Below are positions 1-7,000 of a stretch of 34,298 bases of DNA, piece after piece. The stretch's first letter is position 1; each line of letters begins with the position of its first letter. Origin of the DNA: Sandaracinaceae bacterium (GTDB lineage: Bacteria > Myxococcota_A > Polyangia > Polyangiales > Sandaracinaceae); NCBI GenBank assembly GCA_019694315.1, contig JAIBCE010000044.1, positions 1 to 34,298 of the forward strand, in the 5' to 3' direction. The position numbers and the translations under genes are program-made. The notes beneath the pieces were generated by a model that had not been told where the DNA came from, made no database searches, and saw only the letters and a list, made by a program, of their open reading frames with translations.

Positions 1-287
1 TCCCGGGGCGCCGCGCGTTCTCCCAGACGCGCCGTCCTCCACCGCCCACGCTCGCCTGCACCGACTTCGACGTGCTCGCGGCGCTCGCCGTGGCAGGCGG
101 CGGCGTCGCGCTCCTGCCGATGCACGTGGCCGAGCCGCTCGTGACCACCGCACAGCTCGTGCGGGTCCTGCCGGAGCTGCGGCTCGGCAACGCCCCCATC
201 TACCTCGCGTGGCGTGCGGAGCGACCCGTCGCGCCGCGCATCGCCGCGGTGCGCGATCACCTGCTGCGCGCGCTCACCAAGCGCTGA
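1..287 (+). CDS. LysR-type transcriptional regulator, C-terminal fragment
   Basis: The window opens inside this gene; the reading frame is open from base 3 and ends with TGA at 285-287. The last ~70 residues match the end of the LysR effector-binding domain: a TDFDVLAALAVAGGGVALLP segment, the conserved loop and helix where the second lobe closes on the ligand, followed by a strand with LVRVLPELRL and a closing helix ending in DHLLRALTKR. The N-terminal helix-turn-helix lies outside the window, so neither target nor ligand can be inferred. The first ~15 visible residues are proline and arginine rich and less typical. It runs toward the PP2C gene on the opposite strand (convergent, 59 bp apart). 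Confidence 0.75.
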   Translation, partial: PGRRAFSQTRRPPPPTLACTDFDVLAALAVAGGGVALLPMHVAEPLVTTAQLVRVLPELRLGNAPIYLAWRAERPVAPRIAAVRDHLLRALTKR

Positions 288-346
288 GCGCACGTGTCAC
301 TCGGAGGTCACGCTCTGAGCCGCCGACGCCGCGACCGCGGTGAGAG

Positions 347-1114
347 CTACTCGCGGAAGCCGACCACGACGACGGTGATGTTGTCCTCGCCGCCGTTCTG
401 GTTGGCCTTGGCGACCATCTCGGTCGCGGCCTTCTGCGGATCGCCGGGGTTGGCCACGCAGACCGCGAGGATCTCGTCGTCGGTGATCATGCCCGAGAGG
501 CCATCGGAGCAGAGCATGTAGAGGTCGCCCGCCTTGGGGGTCTCGGGCACGAGGTCCACCACGACCGAGTCCTGCATGCCGAGCGCGCGCGTGATCACGT
601 TCTTCGGCAGCTCCTCGCGCTGCTCGGGCGTGAGATCCGGCAAGACGGCCAGGTAGTCGTTGAGGAGCGAGTGATCGCGCGTGAGCTGCGTGATCTCGCC
701 GTTGCGGATGCGGTAGCAGCGGCTGTCGCCGACGTGGGCGATGTACATCCGCTTGCGCTCCCGCGACACGAGCGCGCCCACGATGGTCGTGCCCATGCCG
801 TGCACCTCGCGGTGCCTCGAGCTCGTCTCGAAGATGCGCTTGTTCGCGACGCGGATGCCCGTGATGAGGCGGTTCTCTTCGACCGACAGGTGCGGATCGA
901 AGTGGAACGGCCAGGTCGCGTCCTCCTTCGACGTGGCCTGGAAGAACGACGCCATCGTGTGCGTGGCCATGCGGCTCGCCACGTCGCCGGCGCGGTGACC
1001 GCCCATGCCGTCGGCCACGATGTACAGATCGAACTCGGGAAGGATGCAGAACGAGTCCTCGTTGTGCTCCCGCTGCTGTCCGACGTCCGTGACGCCTGCG
1101 GAGACGATCTCCAT
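347..1114 (-). CDS. PP2C-family serine/threonine protein phosphatase
   Basis: A 255-residue, single-domain soluble Mn/Mg-dependent phosphatase, the usual length for bacterial PP2C (PrpC/Stp type), probably opposing Hanks-type Ser/Thr kinases. All motifs are visible: REHNEDS (15-21), VADGMGGH (33-40) with metal ligand Asp35, GMGTT (106-110), AHVGDSR (126-132), LTRDHS (144-149), LCSDGL (201-206) with Asp203, and GGEDNITVV (241-249) with Asp244. The frame extends 79 codons upstream, but that part is arginine rich, unlike PP2C, and overlaps the divergent dehydrogenase gene, so ATG at 1114 is chosen. There is no clear Shine-Dalgarno; a TTGACA box lies upstream. No kinase gene is adjacent. Confidence 0.93.
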   Translation of the reverse strand: MEIVSAGVTDVGQQREHNEDSFCILPEFDLYIVADGMGGHRAGDVASRMATHTMASFFQATSKEDATWPFHFDPHLSVEENRLITGIRVANKRIFETSSRHREVHGMGTTIVGALVSRERKRMYIAHVGDSRCYRIRNGEITQLTRDHSLLNDYLAVLPDLTPEQREELPKNVITRALGMQDSVVVDLVPETPKAGDLYMLCSDGLSGMITDDEILAVCVANPGDPQKAATEMVAKANQNGGEDNITVVVVGFRE

Positions 1115-1122
1115 GTGCGTGA

Positions 1123-1152
1123 AAGGTCGCCGCTCCGAGCGACGAGTGTCAA
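1123..1152 (-). promoter_or_regulatory. Candidate sigma-70-type promoter of the PP2C gene
   Basis: On the minus strand a perfect TTGACA (1152-1147) is followed after 18 nt by GACCTT (1128-1123), a weak -10 box. The hexamer ends 8 nt before the PP2C ATG, so the transcript would have almost no leader, which fits the missing ribosome-binding site. Called from sequence similarity alone. Confidence 0.35.
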
Positions 1153-1226
1153 GACTCTCGCAGCATGACCGGGGAGAACGTCTGCACAGCCCGGCGCGGT
1201 CACTACGCGTGGTAGCGTGCGCCGCC

Positions 1227-2312
1227 ATGACGAACCCGCTCCGCATCGCGCTCCTGCCAGGTGACGGCATCGGCAAGGAGGTCGTCGCCGTCGGCAAGGC
1301 CCTGCTCGAGACGCTCCGGAGCCGGCGGGGCCTGCCGCTCGAGCTCACCACGCTCGATCTGGGCGCCGATCGCTTCCTCCGCGACGGGGCGACCTTCCCC
1401 GAGGCCGACCAGCGCTTCGTCCGCGACGAGTGCGACGCCGTGCTGCTCGGCGCGATCGGCGACCCGCGCGTGCCGAGCCTCGACTACGCGCGCGACATCC
1501 TCTTCGGCCTGCGCTTCGGCCTCGATCTCTACTGCAACGTGCGCCCGGTCGTGTGCCTGGCCGACTCGCTCATGCCGCTCGCGGGCAAGCGCGCCGAGCA
1601 CTGCAACATGGTGGTGTTCCGCGAGAACACCGAGGGCATCTACGTCAACGTCGGCGGCAACTTCAAGAAGGGCACGCCGGACGAGGTCGCGATCAACGAG
1701 GACGTCAACACGCGCAAGGGCGTCGAGCGCGTGATCCGCGCCGCGTTCGGCTTCGCCAAGCAGCACGGCCGCAAGCGCGTGCACATGAGCGACAAGTCCA
1801 ACGCGATGTCCTACGCGCACGGCCTCTGGCAGCGCACGTTCAAGGAGATCGCCGTCGAATTCCCCGAGATCGAGGCCAAGCACGTGTACGTCGACGCGCT
1901 CTGCCTCCAGATGGTGCGCGCGCCCGAGAGCTACGACGTGATCGTCACGAACAACCTCTTCGGCGACATCGTGACGGATCTGGGCGCTGCGCTGCAGGGC
2001 GGCCTCGGCATGGCCTCGAGCGCGAACGTGCGCCCCGACGACGCCCGCTGGACGAACGTGCGCTCGCGCTGTCGCGGCATGTTCGAGCCGGTGCACGGCA
2101 GCGCCCCCGACATCGCGGGCAAGGATCTCGCGAACCCGCTCGCCACCGTGCTCACCGTGGGCATGATGCTCACGCACCTCGGCTTCGAGGGCGAAGAGGC
2201 CAAGCTCACGCAGCTCGTGAAGGACGCCGTCGCGGCGGGCATGACCACGCGCGATCTCGGTGGCGACAAGAAGACGAGCGAGGTCGGCCGCTGGATCATC
2301 GAGCGCGCCTGA
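1227..2312 (+). CDS. Isocitrate/isopropylmalate dehydrogenase family protein
   Basis: A 361-residue NAD(P)-dependent beta-decarboxylating dehydrogenase, acting on a 2-hydroxyacid in the cytoplasm. Visible landmarks: GDGIGKE (12-18), substrate arginines Arg96 and Arg106 in an LRFGLDLYCNVRP segment, Arg132 in FRENTEG (131-137), Tyr139, Lys190, Asp223, the metal aspartates Asp247 and Asp251 in NNLFGDIVTDLGA, and the nucleotide loop GMFEPVHGSAPDIAGKD (284-300). The length fits 3-isopropylmalate dehydrogenase, but the RENTEG motif is more typical of tartrate, homoisocitrate or isocitrate dehydrogenases, so the substrate is left open. No other leucine-pathway gene is adjacent. ATG 1227 is chosen because upstream sequence is not family-like; a TAGCGT hexamer (1213-1218) ends 8 nt before it. 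Confidence 0.9.
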   Translation: MTNPLRIALLPGDGIGKEVVAVGKALLETLRSRRGLPLELTTLDLGADRFLRDGATFPEADQRFVRDECDAVLLGAIGDPRVPSLDYARDILFGLRFGLDLYCNVRPVVCLADSLMPLAGKRAEHCNMVVFRENTEGIYVNVGGNFKKGTPDEVAINEDVNTRKGVERVIRAAFGFAKQHGRKRVHMSDKSNAMSYAHGLWQRTFKEIAVEFPEIEAKHVYVDALCLQMVRAPESYDVIVTNNLFGDIVTDLGAALQGGLGMASSANVRPDDARWTNVRSRCRGMFEPVHGSAPDIAGKDLANPLATVLTVGMMLTHLGFEGEEAKLTQLVKDAVAAGMTTRDLGGDKKTSEVGRWIIERA

Positions 2313-2315
2313 CCT

Positions 2316-2366
2316 AGAGCACCGATCCGTTTGATTCCCACAGGAATCAAATGGATTCGGGGCTCT
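2316..2366. terminator. Long hairpin downstream of the dehydrogenase gene
   Basis: An imperfect stem with loop CACA (2339-2342). The core is nine perfect pairs, TTTGATTCC (2330-2338) with GGAATCAAA (2343-2351), extended by ATCC/GGAT, CCG/CGG and AGAGC/GCTCT with one mismatch, one bulged T and one G-U pair. It lies 3 nt after the dehydrogenase stop codon. No T-tract follows, so it may act as a processing or bidirectional barrier structure. Confidence 0.5.
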
Positions 2367-2404
2367 TGGGGGAGTGGGGCCCCGACGAATTCACTTCGGC
2401 GGGG

Positions 2405-2426
2405 CGAGGGGACACGCGTCCCCTCG
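2405..2426. terminator. 9-bp perfect hairpin in the convergent intergenic region
   Basis: CGAGGGGAC (2405-2413) pairs perfectly with GTCCCCTCG (2418-2426) around loop ACGC, followed by GAAAA on the plus strand. It is the middle of three hairpins between the convergent dehydrogenase and lipoprotein genes. Confidence 0.4.
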
Positions 2427-2437
2427 GAAAACACAGA

Positions 2438-2471
2438 CTAGAGCAGCGATTCGAATGAATCGGTGCTCTAG
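2438..2471. terminator. 15-bp hairpin overlapping the lipoprotein stop codon
   Basis: CTAGAGCAGCGATTC (2438-2452) pairs with GAATCGGTGCTCTAG (2457-2471) around loop GAAT, with one G-G mismatch. The right arm contains the TAG stop (2470-2468) of the minus-strand lipoprotein gene, so its mRNA 3' end would fold here. Confidence 0.5.
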
Positions 2472-3175
2472 AAGCAGGCGCCGACGCCGCACCACGGCCC
2501 GTTGCCGGGCTCCATGCCGCGAGGCGCCACGAGCAGGATGCGCTGCTGGTAGCCCACGATGTTGCCGTCCTCGAGCTTCACCTGGTAGCTGAACGGGTAC
2601 GCGCGCATGCACTCGATCAGCGCGTCGTCGCGGTACTCGAAGTCCACCTGGTAGCTGAGCAGCGTGCGCCCCACGACGCCCACGAAGCGCTCGCCCTCGA
2701 TCAGCGCCGCGTGCTCGGGCGGCGTGGCGGCGACCGCGACCGCCGAGAGGAAGAAGTCGTTGGCGCTCGTCTCGTCGGCGAGCGGCCTCGGCCGCGCCGA
2801 GAAGCCACCCACGTAGCTGCCGCCCTCTCCGCGCACGGTGTACGTGAACGCGACGGACGTGGTCGCGAGCCGTTCGGTCGGGAGCACGACGAGCGTGTCG
2901 CGATCGGGTGAGTCGATCATCAGCGGGTCGGCGTTGATCTGCAGCTCGGTGAGGTCGGAGAAGCCATCACCGTCGGTGTCGGCGCTCTCCGGATCGAGCC
3001 CGCGCGCCAGCTCGGTGCCGTCGCACAGGCCGTCCCCGTCGCGATCGAGGATCTCGGGCGTGTCTCGATGCGCGGCCGCGTCCGGGGAATTGTGGTGACC
3101 GCAGCCCGCCACGGAGAGCGCCACGGCGAGCGCGCTCGCCGCGCGGAGCTCGGGCCTCTCGGAGCACGTCGTCAC
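2468..3175 (-). CDS. Lipoprotein with calcium-binding TSP3-type repeats
   Basis: A 235-residue exported protein. The GTG at 3175 is preferred: it gives a short signal sequence ending in the lipobox VAGC with Cys25, whereas the longer open frame would overlap the divergent MaoC gene. Residues 42-95 hold thrombospondin type-3-like calcium motifs (DRDGDGLCDG, DTDGDGFSDL and a degenerate DSPDRD). The rest (96-235) is a beta-rich domain with no recognisable signature. The family is common in myxobacteria as surface proteins of unknown role. It converges on the dehydrogenase and its stop codon lies inside a hairpin. The signal sequence has few positive residues, so the exact start is less certain than the gene. 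Confidence 0.75.
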   Translation of the reverse strand: MTTCSERPELRAASALAVALSVAGCGHHNSPDAAAHRDTPEILDRDGDGLCDGTELARGLDPESADTDGDGFSDLTELQINADPLMIDSPDRDTLVVLPTERLATTSVAFTYTVRGEGGSYVGGFSARPRPLADETSANDFFLSAVAVAATPPEHAALIEGERFVGVVGRTLLSYQVDFEYRDDALIECMRAYPFSYQVKLEDGNIVGYQQRILLVAPRGMEPGNGPWCGVGACF

Positions 3176-3317
3176 ATGCGTGGCGGCATCGGCCTCGGGA
3201 CCTCGCGGCACCGACGGAGCGTGCGGCCCCTTACGCGGCTCCGCAAGCGCGACCTTGCCGCGCTCTTCGCCCGACGCTAGAGCCATCTCCGCCGTCGTCG
3301 CGCTGGAGCAGCACCGC

Positions 3318-4247
3318 ATGAGCCACGAGATCTCGAGCCCGCCGAAGAAGCCCCTGAACCCCAGCGCCGCGGGCCGCACGACCGAGCCGCTCACGTTCAC
3401 GTACCGCTGGCAGGATGCGGCGCTCTACGCGCTCGGCATCGGCGCCGGGCCGCGCGAGCTCGGCTTCGTGTACGAGGGTCAGGCCGGCGACGCGCCGATG
3501 AAGGTCTTCCCGACCTACGCGGTCATCCCCACGTACGAGGCCTGCAAGGCGATGTTCGACGTGGTCGGCGGCGACTTCGGCGGCGTCGTGCACGGCGCGC
3601 AGATGATCCGCCTGCACAAGCCCTTCGCGCCGAGCGGCACGCTCACCACGATCGGCAAGGTCGCGAACGTCGGCGATCTCCGCCGCATGGCGCAGGTGAT
3701 CTTCTCCACCGAGACGCGCGACGCGTCGGGCGAGCTCGTGTGCGAGACCGAGTGGACGATCATGTACCTCCTCGACGGCGGCTTCGGCGGCGAGGCCCCG
3801 CCCAAGAGCGTCCGCGTGCGTGCGCCCGAGCGCGCCGCCGACTGGAGCGTCGCGTACCCCACGACCGAGTCGCAGGCGTTGCTCTATCGACTCTCGGGTG
3901 ACTACAACCCGCTCCACGCCGATCCGCGCGCCGCGGAGAAGGCCGCCAAGGTCACGGAGGGGCGCCCCATCCTCCACGGCCTCTGCACCTACGGCTACAT
4001 CGGACGCGCCGTCGTCGAGCACGAGTGCGGCGGCGACCCGAGCAAGCTGAAGCTCTTCGCAGGCCGCTTCTCCAAGCCCGTGTGGCCCGGCGAGACGCTC
4101 GTCGTGAGCGGCTGGCGCGAGGAGGGGCGCGTCATCGTGCAGGCGAGCACGAGAGAGCACCCCGAAGAGCCCGTGTTCTCGAACTCCTGGGTGGAGATCG
4201 CCCGCGCCTCCGGCGCTCAGGACGGGGGGCCTCCAGCCCCGCGGTGA
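3318..4247 (+). CDS. MaoC-like (R)-specific enoyl-CoA hydratase 2 family protein
   Basis: A 309-residue double hot-dog protein, the size and arrangement of the hydratase-2 domain of peroxisomal multifunctional enzyme 2, predicted to hydrate trans-2-enoyl-CoA to (R)-3-hydroxyacyl-CoA. The signature YRLSGDYNPLHADPRAA (190-206) has the catalytic Asp195, Asn197 and His200; a downstream GRPILHGLCTYG segment (215-226) is typical of the MaoC fold. The first hot-dog (about 28-160) lacks catalytic residues, as in the family. ATG 3318 has GGAG (3305-3308) at good spacing; the frame further upstream is not family-like. The thiolase gene follows 109 bp downstream on the same strand, supporting a fatty-acyl-CoA role. 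The C-terminus has a short low-complexity tail. Confidence 0.9.
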   Translation: MSHEISSPPKKPLNPSAAGRTTEPLTFTYRWQDAALYALGIGAGPRELGFVYEGQAGDAPMKVFPTYAVIPTYEACKAMFDVVGGDFGGVVHGAQMIRLHKPFAPSGTLTTIGKVANVGDLRRMAQVIFSTETRDASGELVCETEWTIMYLLDGGFGGEAPPKSVRVRAPERAADWSVAYPTTESQALLYRLSGDYNPLHADPRAAEKAAKVTEGRPILHGLCTYGYIGRAVVEHECGGDPSKLKLFAGRFSKPVWPGETLVVSGWREEGRVIVQASTREHPEEPVFSNSWVEIARASGAQDGGPPAPR

Positions 4248-4294
4248 CCCCCCGCTCGTCGATCGTCGCTTCGCTCCTCCTCCTCGCTGCTCCA

Positions 4295-4313
4295 GGGGGA
4301 GCTTTGCTCCCCC
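4295..4313 (+). terminator. 8-bp hairpin between the MaoC and thiolase genes
   Basis: GGGGGAGC (4295-4302) pairs perfectly with GCTCCCCC (4306-4313) around loop TTT. No T-tract follows. It could attenuate transcription into the thiolase gene or stabilise the MaoC mRNA end. Confidence 0.4.
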
Positions 4314-4356
4314 GCCGCAGGGCGCCCCACGAGTCACGAACCTTCAAGGAGACGTC

Positions 4357-5550
4357 ATGAAGAAGCTGAGCAAGGAGATCTGGATCGTCGGCGCCAAGCG
4401 CACTGCGTTCGGCGAGTTCAGCCAGTCGTTCAAGGACATCAGCGCGATCGACCTCGCGGTGATCTCCAGCAAGGCCGCCATCGCGCAGTCGGGCCTCAAC
4501 GCCGACGAGATCGATCAGGTGATCCTCGGCAACGTGCAGCAGACGTCCAAGGACGCGATCTACGGCGCGCGTCACGTGGGCCTCAAGTGCGGCATCCCGA
4601 TCGATCGCCCTGCCCTCACGCTCAACCGCCTCTGCGGCTCGGGCTTCCAGGCGGTGATCAGCGCGGCCGAGCAGATCCTCCTCGGCGAGGCCAAGGCCGT
4701 GGTGGCCGCGGGCTCGGAGAACATGAGCCAGGCGCCGCACGCGGTGTGGGGCCTGCGCGACGGCGGCGCGAAGTTCGGCAAGCCGCCCGAGATGATCGAC
4801 ACGCTGTTCACGGCGCTCCACGACACCTACGCGGGCTCGCCCATGGGCATGACGGCCGAGAAGCTCGGCGCGCAGTACGGCATCACGCGCGAGCAGTGCG
4901 ACGCGCTCGCCGCACGCAGCCAGCAGCGCTGGGCCGCGTGCTGGGAGGCCGGCGGCTTCAAGGACGAGATCGCGCCGGTGGAGATCCAGGAGCGCAAGGG
5001 CGTGAAGATCGTCGACAAGGACGAGCACCCGCGCATCTCCACGATGGAGCAGCTCGCCAAGCTCCCGCCCGTGTTCAAGAAGGACGGCCTCGTCACGGCG
5101 GCCAACGCGTCGGGCATCAACGACGGCTCCGCGACGCTGATCGTCGTCGACGGCGAGTGGGCCAAGTCGCGCGGCCTCACGCCGCTCGCCAAGCTCGTGT
5201 CGTGGGGCGTGGCCGCGGTGGATCCCACCATCATGGGCATCGGCCCCGCGCCCGCGATCCGCAACGCGCTCGACCGCGCGGGCCTCAAGCAGGACGAGAT
5301 CGATCTCTTCGACGTGAACGAGGCCTTCGCGGCGCAGTTCCTCGCGGTGGAGAAGGAGCTCGGCCTCGATCCCGCCAAGACGAACGTCAACGGCGGCGCG
5401 ATCGCGCTCGGTCACCCGCTCGGCGCGAGCGGCGCGCGCATCACCGCGAACCTCGTCTACACGCTGCGCCGACAGAACAAGCGCTACGGCGTGGGCTCGG
5501 CGTGCATCGGCGGCGGCCAGGGCCTCGCCGTCGTGCTCGAGCGCGCCTGA
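4357..5550 (+). CDS. Acetyl-CoA C-acyltransferase (thiolase)
   Basis: A 397-residue thiolase that cleaves 3-ketoacyl-CoA, or condenses two acyl-CoAs. The catalytic residues are all visible: acyl-accepting Cys93 in NRLCGSG, NEAFA, His353 in GGAIALGHPLGASG and Cys383 in GSACIGGGQG. Length and motifs match homotetrameric thiolases of the FadA/AtoB/PhaA group; direction and chain length cannot be told from sequence. The ATG has an excellent Shine-Dalgarno, AAGGAG (4346-4351), 5 nt upstream, stronger than most in this window, suggesting high expression or translation independent of the upstream MaoC gene. A strong hairpin follows the stop codon. Confidence 0.96.
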   Translation: MKKLSKEIWIVGAKRTAFGEFSQSFKDISAIDLAVISSKAAIAQSGLNADEIDQVILGNVQQTSKDAIYGARHVGLKCGIPIDRPALTLNRLCGSGFQAVISAAEQILLGEAKAVVAAGSENMSQAPHAVWGLRDGGAKFGKPPEMIDTLFTALHDTYAGSPMGMTAEKLGAQYGITREQCDALAARSQQRWAACWEAGGFKDEIAPVEIQERKGVKIVDKDEHPRISTMEQLAKLPPVFKKDGLVTAANASGINDGSATLIVVDGEWAKSRGLTPLAKLVSWGVAAVDPTIMGIGPAPAIRNALDRAGLKQDEIDLFDVNEAFAAQFLAVEKELGLDPAKTNVNGGAIALGHPLGASGARITANLVYTLRRQNKRYGVGSACIGGGQGLAVVLERA

Positions 5551-5590
5551 TCGCCTCGCCCTCCCGCTCACGCGCCTCGCTGAGCAGCAC

Positions 5591-5625
5591 GAACGCCTCG
5601 GCTCCCTCGCGGAGCCGAGGCGTTC
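5591..5625 (+). terminator. Perfect 15-bp hairpin downstream of the thiolase gene
   Basis: GAACGCCTCGGCTCC (5591-5605) pairs perfectly with GGAGCCGAGGCGTTC (5611-5625) around loop CTCGC, 40 nt after the thiolase stop codon. There is no T-run, common in GC-rich genomes. Its left arm overlaps the 13-mer CACGAACGCCTCG that recurs at 5910-5922 and 10053-10065. Confidence 0.6.
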
Positions 5626-5651
5626 CCGTTCACGGCGTCCTTGCGCCATCT

Positions 5652-5868
5652 GGAGCGAGAACGGACTGGCTCGCGCCTCCGAGGGTGCGTCCGTGAGGCA
5701 CGGGGTTCTCGCGCTCTGCGGATCGAGGGCCAGAGCAGACGCGAGCATGCAGAGGCTCACGCGAGCGCCGTCGCGGCGCGTACCTCCATGTTCTGTTCGA
5801 TGGGGAGCTGAGAGGGACTGGCTCGCGCCTTCGACGGTGCGTCCGTGAGGCGCGGCGAGGTCGCGTGG
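5652..5868. repeat. Dispersed intergenic repeat, copy A (152-bp period, 1.4 units)
   Basis: One full unit starting at GGACTGGCTCGCGCCT (5663) is followed 152 bp later by the start of a second unit (5815) that breaks off near 5868. The same sequence recurs at 10825-11099, with long identical stretches such as CAGACGCGAGCATGCAGAGG. It fills the thiolase to metallophosphoesterase gap (5551-5946). Open frames through it are short and stop-free only because of base composition; I see no gene in it. Confidence 0.75.
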
Positions 5869-5870
5869 AT

Positions 5871-5922
5871 GGTCGCCGGCTGCCGCTGGGAGTGAAGAGC
5901 GCGCACGCTCACGAACGCCTCG
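5871..5922. repeat. 52-bp element just downstream of a minus-strand stop codon, copy 1
   Basis: This aligns without gaps to 10014-10065. The outer 27 bp and 13 bp are nearly identical (2 differences) while the central 12 bp have diverged. It ends 24 bp downstream of the metallophosphoesterase stop codon; the other copy ends 13 bp downstream of the stop of the DUF3102-like gene. The consistent position suggests a shared 3'-end element. Confidence 0.65.
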
Positions 5923-5946
5923 TGGCGCATCGCGTAGGCGCCGACA

Positions 5947-6756
5947 TCAGAGAAAGGTCGCGCACGACGTGTCGAGCACACCGGCGATCGCGATCTCGCC
6001 GTACTCGGCGGCGCCGGTGTGCACGACGAGGCGCTCGTCCATGAAGGCGACGCCCGCGCCGTGGGTGTGTCCGCAGAGCACGGTGAGCGAGCGCGAGGGC
6101 CACGCCTCGACGTGCGCGCGCAGCACCTCGCCCACGGAGTGGCACGAGAAGAACGGCAGCCAGTCGTCGTCCGAAGGCGCGCCGTCGTGCCACGTGCTCT
6201 CGCGAAACGGTGGGACGTGCGTCGCGACCACGACACGCCTCGCCGCGCCGACGCGAGCGAGGAGCGCCTCGAGCGCGCGGGCCTCGGCGTCGCCGAGCTC
6301 GGCCAGCCGCGCGGCCAAGTGCACCCTGGGCAGGCCCGCGAGCTCGCGAACGAGGAGGTGGTCGTTGAGCACGATCGGTGTCTCGATCACCCGGCCGAGG
6401 CGCCCGTCTCCGAAGCCGTCGACACCCACGAGCACGCTCTCGTCGTCGAGGGGGATGGGGCCCGCATCCGGCAGGTAGTGGAGCCACGCCTCGCGCGCAC
6501 AGAGCTCGCGCACGGCCGCGCGCACCTCGACGATCGAGCCCTCGTAGAAGTCGTGGTTGCCGAGCACGAAGTACACGGGCCGCGCGAGGGCGCGCGCGAG
6601 CTCCTCGAGGTGCACGCACAGCAGCGGGGCCTGCGAGAGATCGCCCGTGAGCACGACGGCATCGCAGCCGCTCGCGCGGAGGGCCTCCGCACACCGAGCC
6701 CGCCCGAAAGGCGTGAGGTGATCGAGGTGAACGTCCGTGGCCCACGCGAGCTTCAT
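5947..6756 (-). CDS. Calcineurin-like metallophosphoesterase
   Basis: A 269-residue cytoplasmic two-metal phosphoesterase, full length for the family. Metal and catalytic residues are in order: Asp8 and His10 (TDVHLDH), Asp39 (LTGDLSQ), Asn67-His68 (GNHD), His180 (ATHVPP), and His230 and His232 (GHTHG). There is no signal peptide or membrane segment. The family covers phosphodiesterases, nucleotidases and tetraphosphatases, so the substrate is unknown. It is divergent from the gene at 7001 across a 244-bp region. A TATCGT hexamer lies 11 nt upstream of the ATG, and I see no good Shine-Dalgarno. Downstream is the 52-bp element and repeat copy A. Confidence 0.9.
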   Translation of the reverse strand: MKLAWATDVHLDHLTPFGRARCAEALRASGCDAVVLTGDLSQAPLLCVHLEELARALARPVYFVLGNHDFYEGSIVEVRAAVRELCAREAWLHYLPDAGPIPLDDESVLVGVDGFGDGRLGRVIETPIVLNDHLLVRELAGLPRVHLAARLAELGDAEARALEALLARVGAARRVVVATHVPPFRESTWHDGAPSDDDWLPFFSCHSVGEVLRAHVEAWPSRSLTVLCGHTHGAGVAFMDERLVVHTGAAEYGEIAIAGVLDTSCATFL

Positions 6757-6790
6757 GAGGTCACGTCACGATACGCGAACACCAGTTTCT

Positions 6791-6871
6791 GCGCGGCGCA
6801 GGCGCCGCGCGACGGGGGCTTCACCCCCGAACCCCGTACGACCATTCGATCCCGAGAAACGATTGTTTCTC
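6791..6871. promoter_or_regulatory. Three consecutive inverted repeats in a divergent intergenic region
   Basis: GCGCGGCG (6791-6798) pairs with CGCCGCGC (6803-6810), CGGGGG (6813-6818) with CCCCCG (6824-6829), and GAGAAAC (6854-6860) with GTTTCTC (6865-6871), the last around GATT. They lie between the divergent phosphoesterase and the gene at 7001. The third, in a locally AT-richer stretch, looks most like an operator; function unproven. Confidence 0.3.
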
Positions 6872-7000
6872 CGTCTCTCAGAACGAAGCTCCGGGCTCGG
6901 CAACGACCGGGCGACCGTCCTCTGGATCCCTGATTCATACGTCTCTCCAGCAGCTCGGCTGCACCACGCCGTCCGCCAGCGTCAGCGGTACGCTCGAGCG

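Larger units (their letters stand above)
2314..2471. repeat. 158-bp segment with 13-bp inverted ends (MITE-like)
   Basis: CTAGAGCACCGAT at 2314-2326 is repeated exactly in inverted orientation at 2459-2471; over 15 bases the ends match 14 of 15. The segment begins one base after the dehydrogenase TGA, and its right end contains the TAG stop of the convergent lipoprotein gene. It is largely self-complementary and holds three hairpins (listed separately). It may be a small non-autonomous mobile element or a composite bidirectional terminator; no target-site duplication is obvious. Confidence 0.5.

Noticed and set aside
5652..5760. Short minus-strand gene beginning MSLCMLASAL in the repeat family
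   Set aside because: The peptide recurs only with the DNA repeat, differs in length between copies and lacks a consistent stop or start signal.
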